Shown here: piece after piece, positions 8,526 through 16,734 of the stretch
Layout: the number at the start of each line of letters is the position of its first letter
How positions within the stretch are numbered: position 1 is the stretch's first letter
Source of the DNA: JAAYJT01 sp037445555
GTDB lineage: Bacteria; Bacteroidota; Bacteroidia; Bacteroidales; JAAYJT01
Assembly (NCBI GenBank): GCA_037445555.1
Contig: JBBIKG010000020.1
Location: forward strand, 1 to 64,000
DNA length: 64,000 nt
Direction: 5' to 3'
Notes under the pieces: generated by a model
What the model saw: the letters and a program-made list of their open reading frames with translations, nothing else
Told to the model about the DNA's origin: nothing
Database searches by the model: none
Translations under genes and position numbers: made by a program

Positions 8526-9116
8526 TTAATATTCTTCTCTTGGAAATTTCTTTTCAGCCCATTCGCCCACAAAAAACATGCCTATGGCTGCAACAATCAC
8601 CAAAAGAACCATAAAACCTTCGCTGATTCCGAAGAATTCAGAAATTCGCGGTGATCCCATATCTTTTGCCAGATATAGACCTTTAAGCAGCGGGAAGGCT
8701 TCGGCAAAGAGGAAGATCCCCAGGAAAAGGCCAACGATAAATACCCATGCATCAATTTTCCCGATGGCGGCCCCACAAAAACTCGTTCCGGGACAGAATC
8801 CGCCAAGTATGAATCCGCCTCCCATCACCACCCCGCCCACTATGGCCGACCATAGGAAGGTTTCGTTCACATAAACCATACTCAGGTCTATCCATCCAAA
8901 CAGGCTGAAAAACAATAGTCCCAGCATGGCTACAATGGCGCCGGTGAAAAATACTTTGAGCACAACGGTGTCGTATCCGTAGAATACACCCGCTAATTTT
9001 CGGCTGGATGAAAACCCGGCCTGTTCGAGAACAAAACCGAATGCGATGCCGATAAATAGAGCCAGCATCATATCGGTATTCTCAGAGATTATCTCGTTTA
9101 CTACTAATGGTCCCAT
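8526..9116 (-). CDS. YeeE/YedE family half-transporter (PmpB-like)
   Basis: 196 residues with about five membrane segments. The conserved family motif GFCPGTSFCGAAIG (about 108-121) provides cysteines that in YeeE/TsuA carry thiosulfate across the inner membrane. Full-length YeeE has two such repeats; here each half is a separate gene, as in PmpA/PmpB pairs found in BigR/SqrR-type sulfide operons. It follows the other half after 30 bases and precedes the rhodanese. The likely role is import of thiosulfate or another sulfane-sulfur compound; the actual substrate is not known. Confidence 0.88.
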   Translation of the reverse strand: MGPLVVNEIISENTDMMLALFIGIAFGFVLEQAGFSSSRKLAGVFYGYDTVVLKVFFTGAIVAMLGLLFFSLFGWIDLSMVYVNETFLWSAIVGGVVMGGGFILGGFCPGTSFCGAAIGKIDAWVFIVGLFLGIFLFAEAFPLLKGLYLAKDMGSPRISEFFGISEGFMVLLVIVAAIGMFFVGEWAEKKFPREEY

Positions 9117-9146
9117 ATATCAAGATGTTATTTTGTGTTACTATAA

Positions 9147-9662
9147 TTAAATCCACAGTTTTCTGGCAAAGTATGCCAGGGCAAAGGCAGTACCAAATAT
9201 GGCCATCATGGTGATGAACCCCCCCAGCGAAAGCACCGCCATACCACTCAGGGCGGCGCCGCTTGTACAACCCCGGCCCAACTGTGAGCCAAAACCAAAC
9301 AGCGCTCCTCCAAGAAGCGCAAAAACAAGACGCCGGCGCGAAGTAATCTTTGGATTGTGTTCCACCTTCCACGTCAGCCTTCGCGAGATAACCCCCGACA
9401 AAAAACCGCCGACAATGACCCCAAGCATCTGGTAAACCAACCAGGAATTGAGGGGTTGCTCATTGTGTGCTTTGTTAAAACTGCTGTAGAACTCCGCCGA
9501 CTGGGCATGTGATGGGGCAACCGCATCCACGGTGGCTACTATGGCACTTTTCACAGCACCGCTGGCCCCTACGCCCCGGCCTGAAATAAAGTTGGCCGCG
9601 AGCACCACCAGCCCCAGCAGTATGCCTGCCAGGTAAGGATTCATATAATTTCTCTTCTTCAT
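9147..9662 (-). CDS. YeeE/YedE family half-transporter (PmpA-like)
   Basis: 171 residues with an N-terminal membrane segment, a periplasmic loop and three to four further hydrophobic segments. It carries the N-half signature LGRGCTSGAALSGMA, where the cysteine is the conserved transport residue of the Sulf_transp family. It probably pairs with the product of the next gene to make one pore. It starts 31 bases after psrC ends and shares the operon with the molybdoenzyme, linking sulfur-compound import to its reduction. Confidence 0.88.
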   Translation of the reverse strand: MKKRNYMNPYLAGILLGLVVLAANFISGRGVGASGAVKSAIVATVDAVAPSHAQSAEFYSSFNKAHNEQPLNSWLVYQMLGVIVGGFLSGVISRRLTWKVEHNPKITSRRRLVFALLGGALFGFGSQLGRGCTSGAALSGMAVLSLGGFITMMAIFGTAFALAYFARKLWI

Positions 9663-9693
9663 GATGAAATGATATTTAGATTTTCGTTAACGA

Positions 9694-10635
9694 TCAATAC
9701 AACCACCTGCTTTCCTGTCCGGCAGTGGCCATGATAAACCTGAAAAGAATCCCTCCGATGAGCACCAGGGTAGGAGCAATCCAGAAGGGAAGTTTGTAGC
9801 CACGAAGCTCCAGAGCTTCGAGCAAAGCCGGAACAGCAAGTCCCAGCGTGAAGACAAAAAGCCAGAAGGGAACGGTATAGGGCCCTCCAAGGAAAAGCTG
9901 TGCGGCTTCAATATGCACCTGTGTGCTTGCCAGAAAACCCATAAACATATGCACTATAAGGAACATTTCTATGCCTATCAGCATCAGGTCGATGCGGGAA
10001 AACGCCTGCCTTTCGTGGTGTGATTTGCTCATCAGCACAATCACCGCGGCAGCCGTTGATAATCCGGAGGTAAGGAACAGCGGGCCGAGGATGGAGGTGT
10101 TCCAGAGGGGCCGGGCATTGAAGGCAGAAAACAGTATACCTGTGTACACACCGAGGATGAGTGAAAAAATAAGAAGTACCCACGAAACCACCATGATGTG
10201 TTTTCGAAAAAAAGCATCCAGCGTGTAGAAGAATTTAAATTTCCAGTCCCAGCGCGGAAAAATTTGCCTGATATTCAACGCCGTCCACACAAAGGCAAGG
10301 GGAGTAACCACCATCAGTGTCCAAGCACCCCACGACATCGGTGATTCAAGGCGGATAGTCGTATAAAGTCTCCAAAAGAACAGCTTATGCTTCAGGTCAA
10401 GAAACAGGGCAAACAAACCCAGGACCAGCAGCAGGGGAGTGATAAGCGGGGCAATTTTGACGGCTGTAGGGTAGGCGCTCTCTTTTTTTAAGATAGTGTA
10501 CAGGGCTGCAAAGAACAGTATTCCTGCTGCCAGCCCTCCCAGGAAGAGGTACAGGGGAATCTGCCAGTGCCAGATATTCAGTTGCGGATCAATCAGGTGA
10601 TTCATTCTTCCGCTCACGATGATTTCTTCTCTCAT
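9694..10635 (-). CDS. psrC: NrfD/PsrC family membrane subunit of a molybdenum reductase
   Basis: 313 residues with about eight hydrophobic helices and the NrfD/PsrC opening INIWHWQIPLYLFLGGLAAG type segment (about 20-42). This subunit anchors the complex in the inner membrane and takes electrons from menaquinol. It is the third gene of a psrA-psrB-psrC order, 21 bases after psrB. The complex could reduce polysulfide, thiosulfate or tetrathionate; the family alone does not distinguish these, so the psr symbol is a best guess. Confidence 0.88.
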   Translation of the reverse strand: MREEIIVSGRMNHLIDPQLNIWHWQIPLYLFLGGLAAGILFFAALYTILKKESAYPTAVKIAPLITPLLLVLGLFALFLDLKHKLFFWRLYTTIRLESPMSWGAWTLMVVTPLAFVWTALNIRQIFPRWDWKFKFFYTLDAFFRKHIMVVSWVLLIFSLILGVYTGILFSAFNARPLWNTSILGPLFLTSGLSTAAAVIVLMSKSHHERQAFSRIDLMLIGIEMFLIVHMFMGFLASTQVHIEAAQLFLGGPYTVPFWLFVFTLGLAVPALLEALELRGYKLPFWIAPTLVLIGGILFRFIMATAGQESRWLY

Positions 10636-10656
10636 GGTAAATTCGGATGAAAAAGG

Positions 10657-11193
10657 TTAAATGAGAAAATACAAATGGGGATGGGTGCCTGCTTCAGGAA
10701 TGAGGGTCTTGTACTTACGTTTTTTAAGCACCACTGATACAGCGCTGTTCGGATCATCCAGATCGCCAAAATACATACATTTGGTGGGGCAAACGCTGAC
10801 GCACGCCGGTTCAAGCCCTTTCCGAACGCGATTTTCAAGGCAAAAAGTGCACTTATCTACATACCCATCAGGGTGAGAAAAACGAGCATCATAAGGGCAA
10901 GAAGCAATGCATGCTCCGCACCCGATACATTTGTATTTTGTAACCAGCACTGTTCCGCCATCACTGTAATGACTGGCCCCCGTGGGGCAGCATCGCACAC
11001 AAGGCGCATTCTGGCAGTGATTGCAGCGTTCCGAGCGAATCTCAATCTCGAGCTGAGGGTATGTGCCGTCCATGACCTCAACCACCCAATCCCGGCATAA
11101 GCCGATGGGAACATTGTTTTCGGTCTGGCAGGCCACAACACAGTCGCTACAGCCCACACACTTTTTCGTATCAACAGCCATTGCGTATCTCAT
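10657..11193 (-). CDS. psrB: Four-cluster 4Fe-4S electron-transfer subunit (PsrB/PhsB type)
   Basis: 178 residues. Sixteen cysteines are arranged in four ferredoxin-type clusters: CVGCSDCVVAC near the start, CNHCQNAPCVRCCP, CIGCGACIASCP, and CTFC with CVSVCP. This is the standard iron-sulfur subunit between the membrane quinol oxidase and the molybdopterin subunit. There is no signal peptide of its own, so it is probably co-exported with PsrA by the Tat system. It overlaps the psrA stop by 4 bases, indicating translational coupling. Confidence 0.93.
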   Translation of the reverse strand: MRYAMAVDTKKCVGCSDCVVACQTENNVPIGLCRDWVVEVMDGTYPQLEIEIRSERCNHCQNAPCVRCCPTGASHYSDGGTVLVTKYKCIGCGACIASCPYDARFSHPDGYVDKCTFCLENRVRKGLEPACVSVCPTKCMYFGDLDDPNSAVSVVLKKRKYKTLIPEAGTHPHLYFLI

Positions 11194-13436
11194 AGTTCAA
11201 TCTCCTTTCCGGCAGCCAGGTCGTCGGTAATAAAAGTCACAAAGTTTTCGCGCATGCCTGTACCGCCCATTACAGGATCAATTTTAACGTTGGTGATGAG
11301 TTCCGTATCGTTGATTCCCCTTCCGTGCGCCCTGCGCAGCCGCTTATTGTTGTGGCCAAAACCGTGTACCATATACACACTGTCCCACCGAATACGTTCG
11401 GTTACCCTGACCCGGATAGTGAATGTAGACACCACGCCGTCCTGATTCTTAAGTTTGACATACTGGTCAGTCTTGAGCCCCCACAGTTTGGCTACCTTGG
11501 GATTCACCCACAAGGTGTTTTCGTCCATCAGATCGGTGAGATTGGGATTGTTTGCCGTACGGCTGAAAGTATGCATAGGGGCACGGCCATAGATAAGGTG
11601 ATAAAACCCTTCAGGCGGCTCGGCGTGCGGAGTGTACACAGGCATGGGGTCGAAGCCTTGGGCTTCCAGGTCGGTAGAATAAAGCTCAATTTTACCGGTG
11701 TTGGTGTTGAACGCTACATTCTCGCCTGGAGCAAAATACAGGTCATCGTATGTTCTTGCATATTTCTTTACGCCAATCCGCTTCATCTCTTCAAGCGAGC
11801 TTCCAAGGTCTTTAAGCTGCCAGTCGAGCAGTTCTTCCATATTTTTCCAGGGAAACCACGCCTCAAGACCAAGTCTTATTGCCAGTTCACGAGCCATCCA
11901 GTCAGCCGGCTTTGAGTTATACTTCGGTTCCGAGGCTGGAACACGCACGGCAATATTTGGTTGCCTGTGCGGCGATTTGCGCAGCATATCATAACGTTCA
12001 AGATAGGAACATTCGGGCAGCACGATGTCAGCATATCCGGTAATCTCCACCGGCATGGTATCAACTACCACCATCATTTTCAGCGCATCGATGGCTTCAA
12101 GTGTTTTTTTCTGATTGGGCAGAGCTGCCATCAGATTTGTGCCATTCACAATCCACATTTTGATTTTCAGCGGATTGCTGCTACCGGGAACGGAGGCATC
12201 CACCAGGGCGTTGCTTACCACCTCGTTAGCGAGCTTGAATTTGTCGGGATAGGCGTCCTGAGGCAAATATCTGGGGGTTGGAAATTCAGGGACCGGATAG
12301 TCATGAACTTTCGCTTTCTCGGGATTATAAAATCCTCCTCTCCTGCCCCACGAGCCCAGCAGGGCATTGAGGATGGCCACCGCCCGCAGCCGTTGTGTAT
12401 CGTCACCGTACCATGTAACATGCCTCCCAGGGTGGATGATGACAGCTGGCGAAGCGTCGTGCATCTCCTTGGCTGTCCGCCTGATAAGGTTGGGATCAAT
12501 GGTAGTGATTCCATATGCCCACTCGGGTGTATAGCGGGCAACATGGTTTTTTAGCATGTCGAATCCATACGTGTACGTTTCGACGTATTTCTTGTCGTAC
12601 CATTCATTCTCGATGATCACATTGATCCATGCCAGCAGTAATGCCATATCGGCGCCCGGTTTGATGGGCAGCCAGAACTTTGACTTGCTGGCAGCGGTTG
12701 AAAAGCGCGGGTCAACGGTAATAATGGTGGCTCCCTTGTCGATGGCATCGCTCATCTCCTGAATCTGACCGTTGTGCATATTCTCGCCCAGATGCGACCC
12801 GATAAGTACCAGACATCGGGTATCGCGTATATCTGTTCGCTCTGGCGAATAGATGATATCGCCAAATGTACTCAGGAAAGCCACTTCGCGAGGCCCGCGG
12901 CACTGAGCAAACGAAGGTGCAGCTATGGTCTGCGACCCGAAAGCATTGAGTAGCTGCCCAAAATGTGCTCCCCCGGATCCGTGCGTAAACAATGCTATGG
13001 CTTCGGGGCCTGATTCTGCAGCTACCTCCTTCATGGTGCCAGCCATCAGGTCGAGGGCTTCTTCCCAGGTAGCTTCGCGAAATGTATCGGTCCCGTTGAC
13101 CCTTGTTCGTATAAGCGGAGTTTTCAGGCGGTCTTCGTCATAATATTGGCCTACCCCGCCGGTGCCCCTGGGGCAGAAACGTCCGTTGCAGTGAGGGTCG
13201 TCGTCGTTGCCTATGATTTTCTGAATATGGCCATACTCGTCCTTGTAAACCCATCCGGCACACTGCCAGAAACACACCTCGCAATAGGTCGGCGTGCGTG
13301 TGGGCTCCCCTGGCTGACCCTGAATCTTATTCAGCAATCCTGAAGCCTTGGCCAGGTTGTAGCCCGACCCGGCAAGTGCCAGTCCACCGGCACCGAGTGC
13401 TGAAATTTTAATGAATTGTCGTCGTGTTGTTTTCAT
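11190..13436 (-). CDS. psrA: Molybdopterin-dependent reductase catalytic subunit (polysulfide/thiosulfate reductase type)
   Basis: 748 residues of the DMSO-reductase superfamily. The Tat signal is TTRRQFIKISALGAGG, so the enzyme acts in the periplasm. A 4Fe-4S site is formed by C52, C55, C59 and C88 (CEVCFWQC and RFCPRG). C179 in SFAQCRG sits where the Mo-ligating cysteine occurs in PsrA/PhsA/Nap types. The C-terminal molybdopterin-dinucleotide-binding domain includes WVNPKVAKLWGL. It is the first gene of psrABC-yeeE-yeeE-rhodanese. mobA, needed to make its cofactor, lies just upstream. The sulfur substrate is suggested by neighbours, not proven; a tetrathionate or related reductase remains possible. 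Confidence 0.9.
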   Translation of the reverse strand: MKTTRRQFIKISALGAGGLALAGSGYNLAKASGLLNKIQGQPGEPTRTPTYCEVCFWQCAGWVYKDEYGHIQKIIGNDDDPHCNGRFCPRGTGGVGQYYDEDRLKTPLIRTRVNGTDTFREATWEEALDLMAGTMKEVAAESGPEAIALFTHGSGGAHFGQLLNAFGSQTIAAPSFAQCRGPREVAFLSTFGDIIYSPERTDIRDTRCLVLIGSHLGENMHNGQIQEMSDAIDKGATIITVDPRFSTAASKSKFWLPIKPGADMALLLAWINVIIENEWYDKKYVETYTYGFDMLKNHVARYTPEWAYGITTIDPNLIRRTAKEMHDASPAVIIHPGRHVTWYGDDTQRLRAVAILNALLGSWGRRGGFYNPEKAKVHDYPVPEFPTPRYLPQDAYPDKFKLANEVVSNALVDASVPGSSNPLKIKMWIVNGTNLMAALPNQKKTLEAIDALKMMVVVDTMPVEITGYADIVLPECSYLERYDMLRKSPHRQPNIAVRVPASEPKYNSKPADWMARELAIRLGLEAWFPWKNMEELLDWQLKDLGSSLEEMKRIGVKKYARTYDDLYFAPGENVAFNTNTGKIELYSTDLEAQGFDPMPVYTPHAEPPEGFYHLIYGRAPMHTFSRTANNPNLTDLMDENTLWVNPKVAKLWGLKTDQYVKLKNQDGVVSTFTIRVRVTERIRWDSVYMVHGFGHNNKRLRRAHGRGINDTELITNVKIDPVMGGTGMRENFVTFITDDLAAGKEIEL

Positions 13437-13472
13437 AAAATTAATGAGATCGACGAATGATTTATATTGAAA

Positions 13473-13482
13473 TATTGCAATA
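13473..13482. promoter_or_regulatory. Palindromic operator candidate before psrA
   Basis: TATTGCAATA is a perfect 10-base palindrome, extendable to 14 bases with one mismatched pair. It lies 13 bases downstream of the putative -7 box and about 37 bases before the psrA ATG, a position suited to repression. A second TTGCA copy follows at 13484-13488. The regulator is unknown. Confidence 0.35.
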
Positions 13483-13494
13483 CTTGCATAAGCA

Positions 13495-13502
13495 CAAAAT
13501 TA
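13495..13502 (-). promoter_or_regulatory. psr operon promoter -7 box
   Basis: The minus strand reads TAATTTTG, matching TAnnTTTG, about 59 bases upstream of the psrA start. The -33 element is not clear. It is the likely promoter of the whole sulfur operon, placed after the mobA stop. Confidence 0.45.
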
Positions 13503-13542
13503 TCCAATAATAAGCATACCAACCCATTCAAAAAATAATTTT

Positions 13543-14157
13543 TTATTCAGTATTTTCAAGGGTTTTCAAATCCTCTAAAAAATTTATATTCACCAGTTCG
13601 CGGGCCAGCGGAGTATTGTCCAAAACGAGTACATCATGATGCACTCGGCGTACAAAACGCTGCATCTTGTATAGTCCGGCCGACATGCACTGTTCAAGCA
13701 CCATAAGCGTTGAACGTCGGTAACACGCTGCCACGGCAATCAGTTGTCCATCCAGCCGGGGCACAACAGCTTCATACCCGTTGATATTTTCAATCAAAAG
13801 TTCGACAAATGTATGGCTCAGCAGGGGCATATCGCACGGCAACACCAGAATATATTCGGTTTGGCTGGCAGAAAGGCCGGCCTGCAAACCTCCCATAGGC
13901 CCAGCATCCTTGTAGTTATCGCTCAGCAGAGGATAGCCAAAGGCTGCATAATCCGGATTGTTGGTGCTGATTAAGACCTTATCGCAATAATCTTTCAAAA
14001 GCCGTACCGGGTACTCAACCAGGGCTTTGCCCCGGAACGGGATCAGACCTTTATCAGCCCCCATCCGGCTGGAGGCGCCGCCAGATAATATCAGTCCTGT
14101 GATGTCACCGGGTTGAAGCAATGTCAAAAAGGATTTTCTGGCAAAGGTAGCATGCAC
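13543..14157 (-). CDS. mobA: Molybdenum cofactor guanylyltransferase
   Basis: About 200 residues with the nucleotidyltransferase signature LILSGGASSRMGADKGL and the downstream LPCDMPLL metal-binding motif. MobA attaches GMP to molybdopterin to form the dinucleotide cofactor used by DMSO-reductase-family enzymes, which fits the adjacent psrA. The start is uncertain: GTG 14157 gives the longest frame, but a TACCTTTG promoter-like box at 14149-14142 would favour a downstream TTG at 14127 or 14121. About 106 AT-rich bases separate it from psrA, so it probably has its own promoter. Confidence 0.92.
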   Translation of the reverse strand: MHATFARKSFLTLLQPGDITGLILSGGASSRMGADKGLIPFRGKALVEYPVRLLKDYCDKVLISTNNPDYAAFGYPLLSDNYKDAGPMGGLQAGLSASQTEYILVLPCDMPLLSHTFVELLIENINGYEAVVPRLDGQLIAVAACYRRSTLMVLEQCMSAGLYKMQRFVRRVHHDVLVLDNTPLARELVNINFLEDLKTLENTE

Positions 14158-14231
14158 ACTTAAAACCGTGGAGTTTTATCCAAGAAATACTAAAGTGAGT
14201 TCAAAAATATCGGACACCCGCTCGAAATTCT

Positions 14232-14239
14232 TAGTTTTG
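14232..14239 (+). promoter_or_regulatory. pssA promoter -7 box candidate
   Basis: TAGTTTTG matches TAnnTTTG, about 82 bases upstream of the pssA ATG. No convincing -33 element was seen. Confidence 0.35.
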
Positions 14240-14321
14240 GAAATTGTTGACATAGAAGTGAGCAATAAGCTATTCTTTACAGCAATGGCAAATCTTTATT
14301 GAGGATATAAATGCGGCGCTT

Positions 14322-15059
14322 ATGAAAAAACTTACCCGACATATTCCGAATATGTTGACCATGTTCAATCTACTGCTGGGAAGCGTGGCTGTGCTGTTTG
14401 CCTTTTCGGGACGGTATGAGCAGGTGGTATGGCTGGTGGCGTTGGCGGCAGTGTTTGACTTTCTCGACGGCACAGCTGCCCGTTTACTGGATGCCCGCAG
14501 CGCCATCGGCAAGGAATTGGATTCGCTGGCAGATGTTGTATCGTTTGGCCTGGTACCTTCAGCCATAATGTATTCGATGCTGGCAGGTACTTCCCCGTTT
14601 ACCCGAACCGCGGGTTCATTTCTTCATGTTTTTGCGTTACCTGCATTTTTAATGGTAGTTTGTTCGGCATTGAGATTGGCCAAGTTCAATACCGATCCCC
14701 AGCAGGTCGAAAACTTTAAAGGTTTGCCCACACCAGCCAATGCGCTGTTTGTTATCACTCTGCCTTTTATCTATCTGCAGGGTGCCGAGGGGTATGGCAT
14801 TGCCGGCTTACTTGCTGGCGGGCTTTCCAACTATTGGGTGCTGCTGGCAATAACCTTGCTGCTCAGCATGCTGCTGGTTTCAAATCTGCCTTTGCTTGGG
14901 CTTAAAATCAAATCATTTTCATTGCAGCAGAACGCTCCTAAGCTACTACTACTTATGGTTGCAGGGCTATTGATACTGTTGCTTGGAGTCAGTGCCTCCC
15001 CCTTCCTCCTTCTGGCCTATTTTCTGATTTCTTATCTGGCCCTTCGAAAAACTGCCTAG
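14322..15059 (+). CDS. pssA: CDP-diacylglycerol--serine O-phosphatidyltransferase
   Basis: 245 residues with about seven membrane helices. The CDP-alcohol phosphotransferase motif is complete: D-F-L-DG-TAAR, eight residues, G, then ELD and SLAD (about 47-69). It makes phosphatidylserine, the precursor of phosphatidylethanolamine, in the inner membrane. Length and motif match bacterial type II PssA. It is convergent with the hydrolase gene downstream, overlapping by 4 bases at the stop codons. Confidence 0.93.
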   Translation: MKKLTRHIPNMLTMFNLLLGSVAVLFAFSGRYEQVVWLVALAAVFDFLDGTAARLLDARSAIGKELDSLADVVSFGLVPSAIMYSMLAGTSPFTRTAGSFLHVFALPAFLMVVCSALRLAKFNTDPQQVENFKGLPTPANALFVITLPFIYLQGAEGYGIAGLLAGGLSNYWVLLAITLLLSMLLVSNLPLLGLKIKSFSLQQNAPKLLLLMVAGLLILLLGVSASPFLLLAYFLISYLALRKTA

Positions 15060-15844
15060 TTTCCAAACACACACTCCTTACCTAGGAAGCTGCTGAAGAG
15101 GCGACAGAGTTCGTCAGGAGCATCGGCGTGCAGCCAGTGACTGGCATTGGCAATGGTGTGAATGTAGGCGTTCGGAAAATACTTAACAATCAGCTCTTCG
15201 TCGTCGTCGGTAATATATTCGGAACTTCCTCCGCGGATAAAAAGCACAGGGCCGGGAAAAGCTCCTTCTCCCGCAATTGCTGCGGTGATTTCATGGATAT
15301 TATTTCTTAATCCGACCACATTCACTCTCCAAGAAAAGGTGCCATTGGCTGCCCGGTGCAGGTTTTTCAGAACCATCATGCGTATGCGTGAGCTGGCGAT
15401 GTGTTTCTGCAAAATATTTTCGATCTCGTCGCGCGATTTTGTTACGGAGAGGTCGGCAGCAGACATGGAGTGCAGAATATCCTGGTGCACCTGGCTGTGG
15501 GTATAGCTCCGCGGGCTAATGTCAATCACTACCAGTTTCCTGACCATGTATGGGTGTTCCAGGGCAAATGTCATGGCCACCTTACCGCCCATACTATGGC
15601 CTATCAGGTGGGCTTTTTCAAGGCTATGTTGGTGCATGAATTCAAGCAGGTCGCTGGCAAGCACCCTGTAGTTGAAATCGACGCTGTGGGGCGACTGTCC
15701 ATGATTGCGCTGGTCGGGAACAAAGACCTCGAACTTTTCGGCCAGGCGCCTGGCATGGGTTACCCAGTTATCGCTGACACCGAAAAGTCCGTGCAGAATT
15801 ATCACCGGGTCGCCTGTACCGTATTTTCTGTAAAAAAGCTTCAT
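15056..15844 (-). CDS. Alpha/beta hydrolase, YbfF-like esterase
   Basis: About 262 residues from the ATG at 15844 (MKLFYRKYG). A longer frame reaches 15961 but would run deep into pdxJ. The fold is shown by the oxyanion-hole HGLFGVSDNW, the RNHGQSPHS segment, the nucleophile elbow GHSMGGK and the late catalytic histidine in ASHWLHADAP. HGLFG, RNHG and GHSMGGK are arranged as in E. coli YbfF, an esterase active on short acyl or acyl-CoA esters. It is cytoplasmic and coupled to pdxJ, which ends 35 bases upstream. The substrate is unknown. Confidence 0.85.
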   Translation of the reverse strand: MKLFYRKYGTGDPVIILHGLFGVSDNWVTHARRLAEKFEVFVPDQRNHGQSPHSVDFNYRVLASDLLEFMHQHSLEKAHLIGHSMGGKVAMTFALEHPYMVRKLVVIDISPRSYTHSQVHQDILHSMSAADLSVTKSRDEIENILQKHIASSRIRMMVLKNLHRAANGTFSWRVNVVGLRNNIHEITAAIAGEGAFPGPVLFIRGGSSEYITDDDEELIVKYFPNAYIHTIANASHWLHADAPDELCRLFSSFLGKECVFGN

Positions 15845-15878
15845 GAAGTCGGCCTTGATTTGTATTGTAAGGTATTTG

Positions 15879-16595
15879 TCAGGGTTGAAGTCTGGCCAGG
15901 TATAATTGAACTGTGTTTTCCAGTCCATAATAAAGGGCATCGCTAATGAGAGCATGGCCAATGGATACTTCGAGCAGGCCGGGAATATTTCGAGAAAAAT
16001 AGGCGAGGTTTTCGAGGTTCAGGTCATGTCCGGCATTTAGGCCAAGTCCCGCATCGAGGGCTGCATTGGCGGCCACTATAAATGGGGCCAGAGCTTCGCA
16101 GGCATTCACCGGATAGTGGCTGGCATACGGTTCGGTATACAGTTCCACGCGGTTGGCTCCGATTTTGGCTGCCTGGTAAATTATCGCCGGATCGGTTCCT
16201 ACAAACAGCGAGGTTCGGATTCCGGCCTGCCTGAATTCGCTCAATACCTCTTCAAGAAAAACGGCATGCGAAAAAGTATCCCAGCCGGCATTTGAAGTGA
16301 TGGCATCAGGAGGATCAGGTACAAGGGTGACCTGGTTGGGTTTTACCTCGAGCACCATCCGGATAAATTCGGGTGAGGGAAAGCCTTCGATGTTGAATTC
16401 GGTAGTAACCACTCTTTTCAACGCATACACATCACTTTTCCGGATGTGGCGTTCGTCGGGGCGTGGATGCACGGTAATTCCCTGCGCACCATACCGTTCG
16501 AGATCGATGGCTGCCCGGATTACATCCGGCGTATTGCCTCCGCGGGCATTACGGAGGGTGGCAATTTTGTTGATGTTAACACTGAGTCGTGTCAT
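15879..16595 (-). CDS. pdxJ: Pyridoxine 5'-phosphate synthase
   Basis: 238 residues from ATG 16595, the usual PdxJ length; the open frame extends upstream to 16790, but the MTRLSVNINKIATLRN start is typical. PdxJ condenses 1-deoxyxylulose 5-phosphate with aminoacetone 3-phosphate in the DXP-dependent vitamin B6 pathway. Diagnostic segments are TLRNARGG, GITVHPRPDERHI and the glycine-rich LNAGHDLNLENL. It is divergent from the CBS gene and followed on the same strand by the YbfF-like hydrolase. Confidence 0.95.
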   Translation of the reverse strand: MTRLSVNINKIATLRNARGGNTPDVIRAAIDLERYGAQGITVHPRPDERHIRKSDVYALKRVVTTEFNIEGFPSPEFIRMVLEVKPNQVTLVPDPPDAITSNAGWDTFSHAVFLEEVLSEFRQAGIRTSLFVGTDPAIIYQAAKIGANRVELYTEPYASHYPVNACEALAPFIVAANAALDAGLGLNAGHDLNLENLAYFSRNIPGLLEVSIGHALISDALYYGLENTVQLYLARLQP

Positions 16596-16660
16596 GGGCA
16601 GGAATATGAAAGTGCAAAAATACAGATTCCGTGAGTTGGTTCCGGATTGCCCGGACGGTG

Positions 16661-16693
16661 TTTGAAACAAACTGCCAATAGTGCTTATCTTTG
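16661..16693 (+). promoter_or_regulatory. Full Bacteroidota-type promoter before the CBS gene
   Basis: TTTG at 16661-16664, a 21-base spacer and TATCTTTG at 16686-16693 match the -33 TTTG / -7 TAnnTTTG housekeeping promoter. Transcription would start near 16700, which rules out the GTG codons at 16681 and 16693 as starts of the following gene. Confidence 0.65.
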
Positions 16694-16734
16694 TGAGAAA
16701 AAAGGATACCCTCCAACGTATAAATACAGCGCAC

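Noticed and set aside
11325..12554. Two plus-strand frames of about 196 codons each
   Set aside because: Both are antisense to psrA, whose Fe-S and molybdopterin motifs establish the real coding strand.
15056..15844. Assignment of the alpha/beta hydrolase as the missing MenH
   Set aside because: Its HGLFG, RNHG and GHSMGGK layout matches YbfF esterases, and it sits with pdxJ rather than the men genes.
15845..15961. N-terminal extension of the YbfF-like hydrolase
   Set aside because: It would overlap pdxJ by over 80 bases, and the family N terminus begins at MKLFYRKYG (15844).
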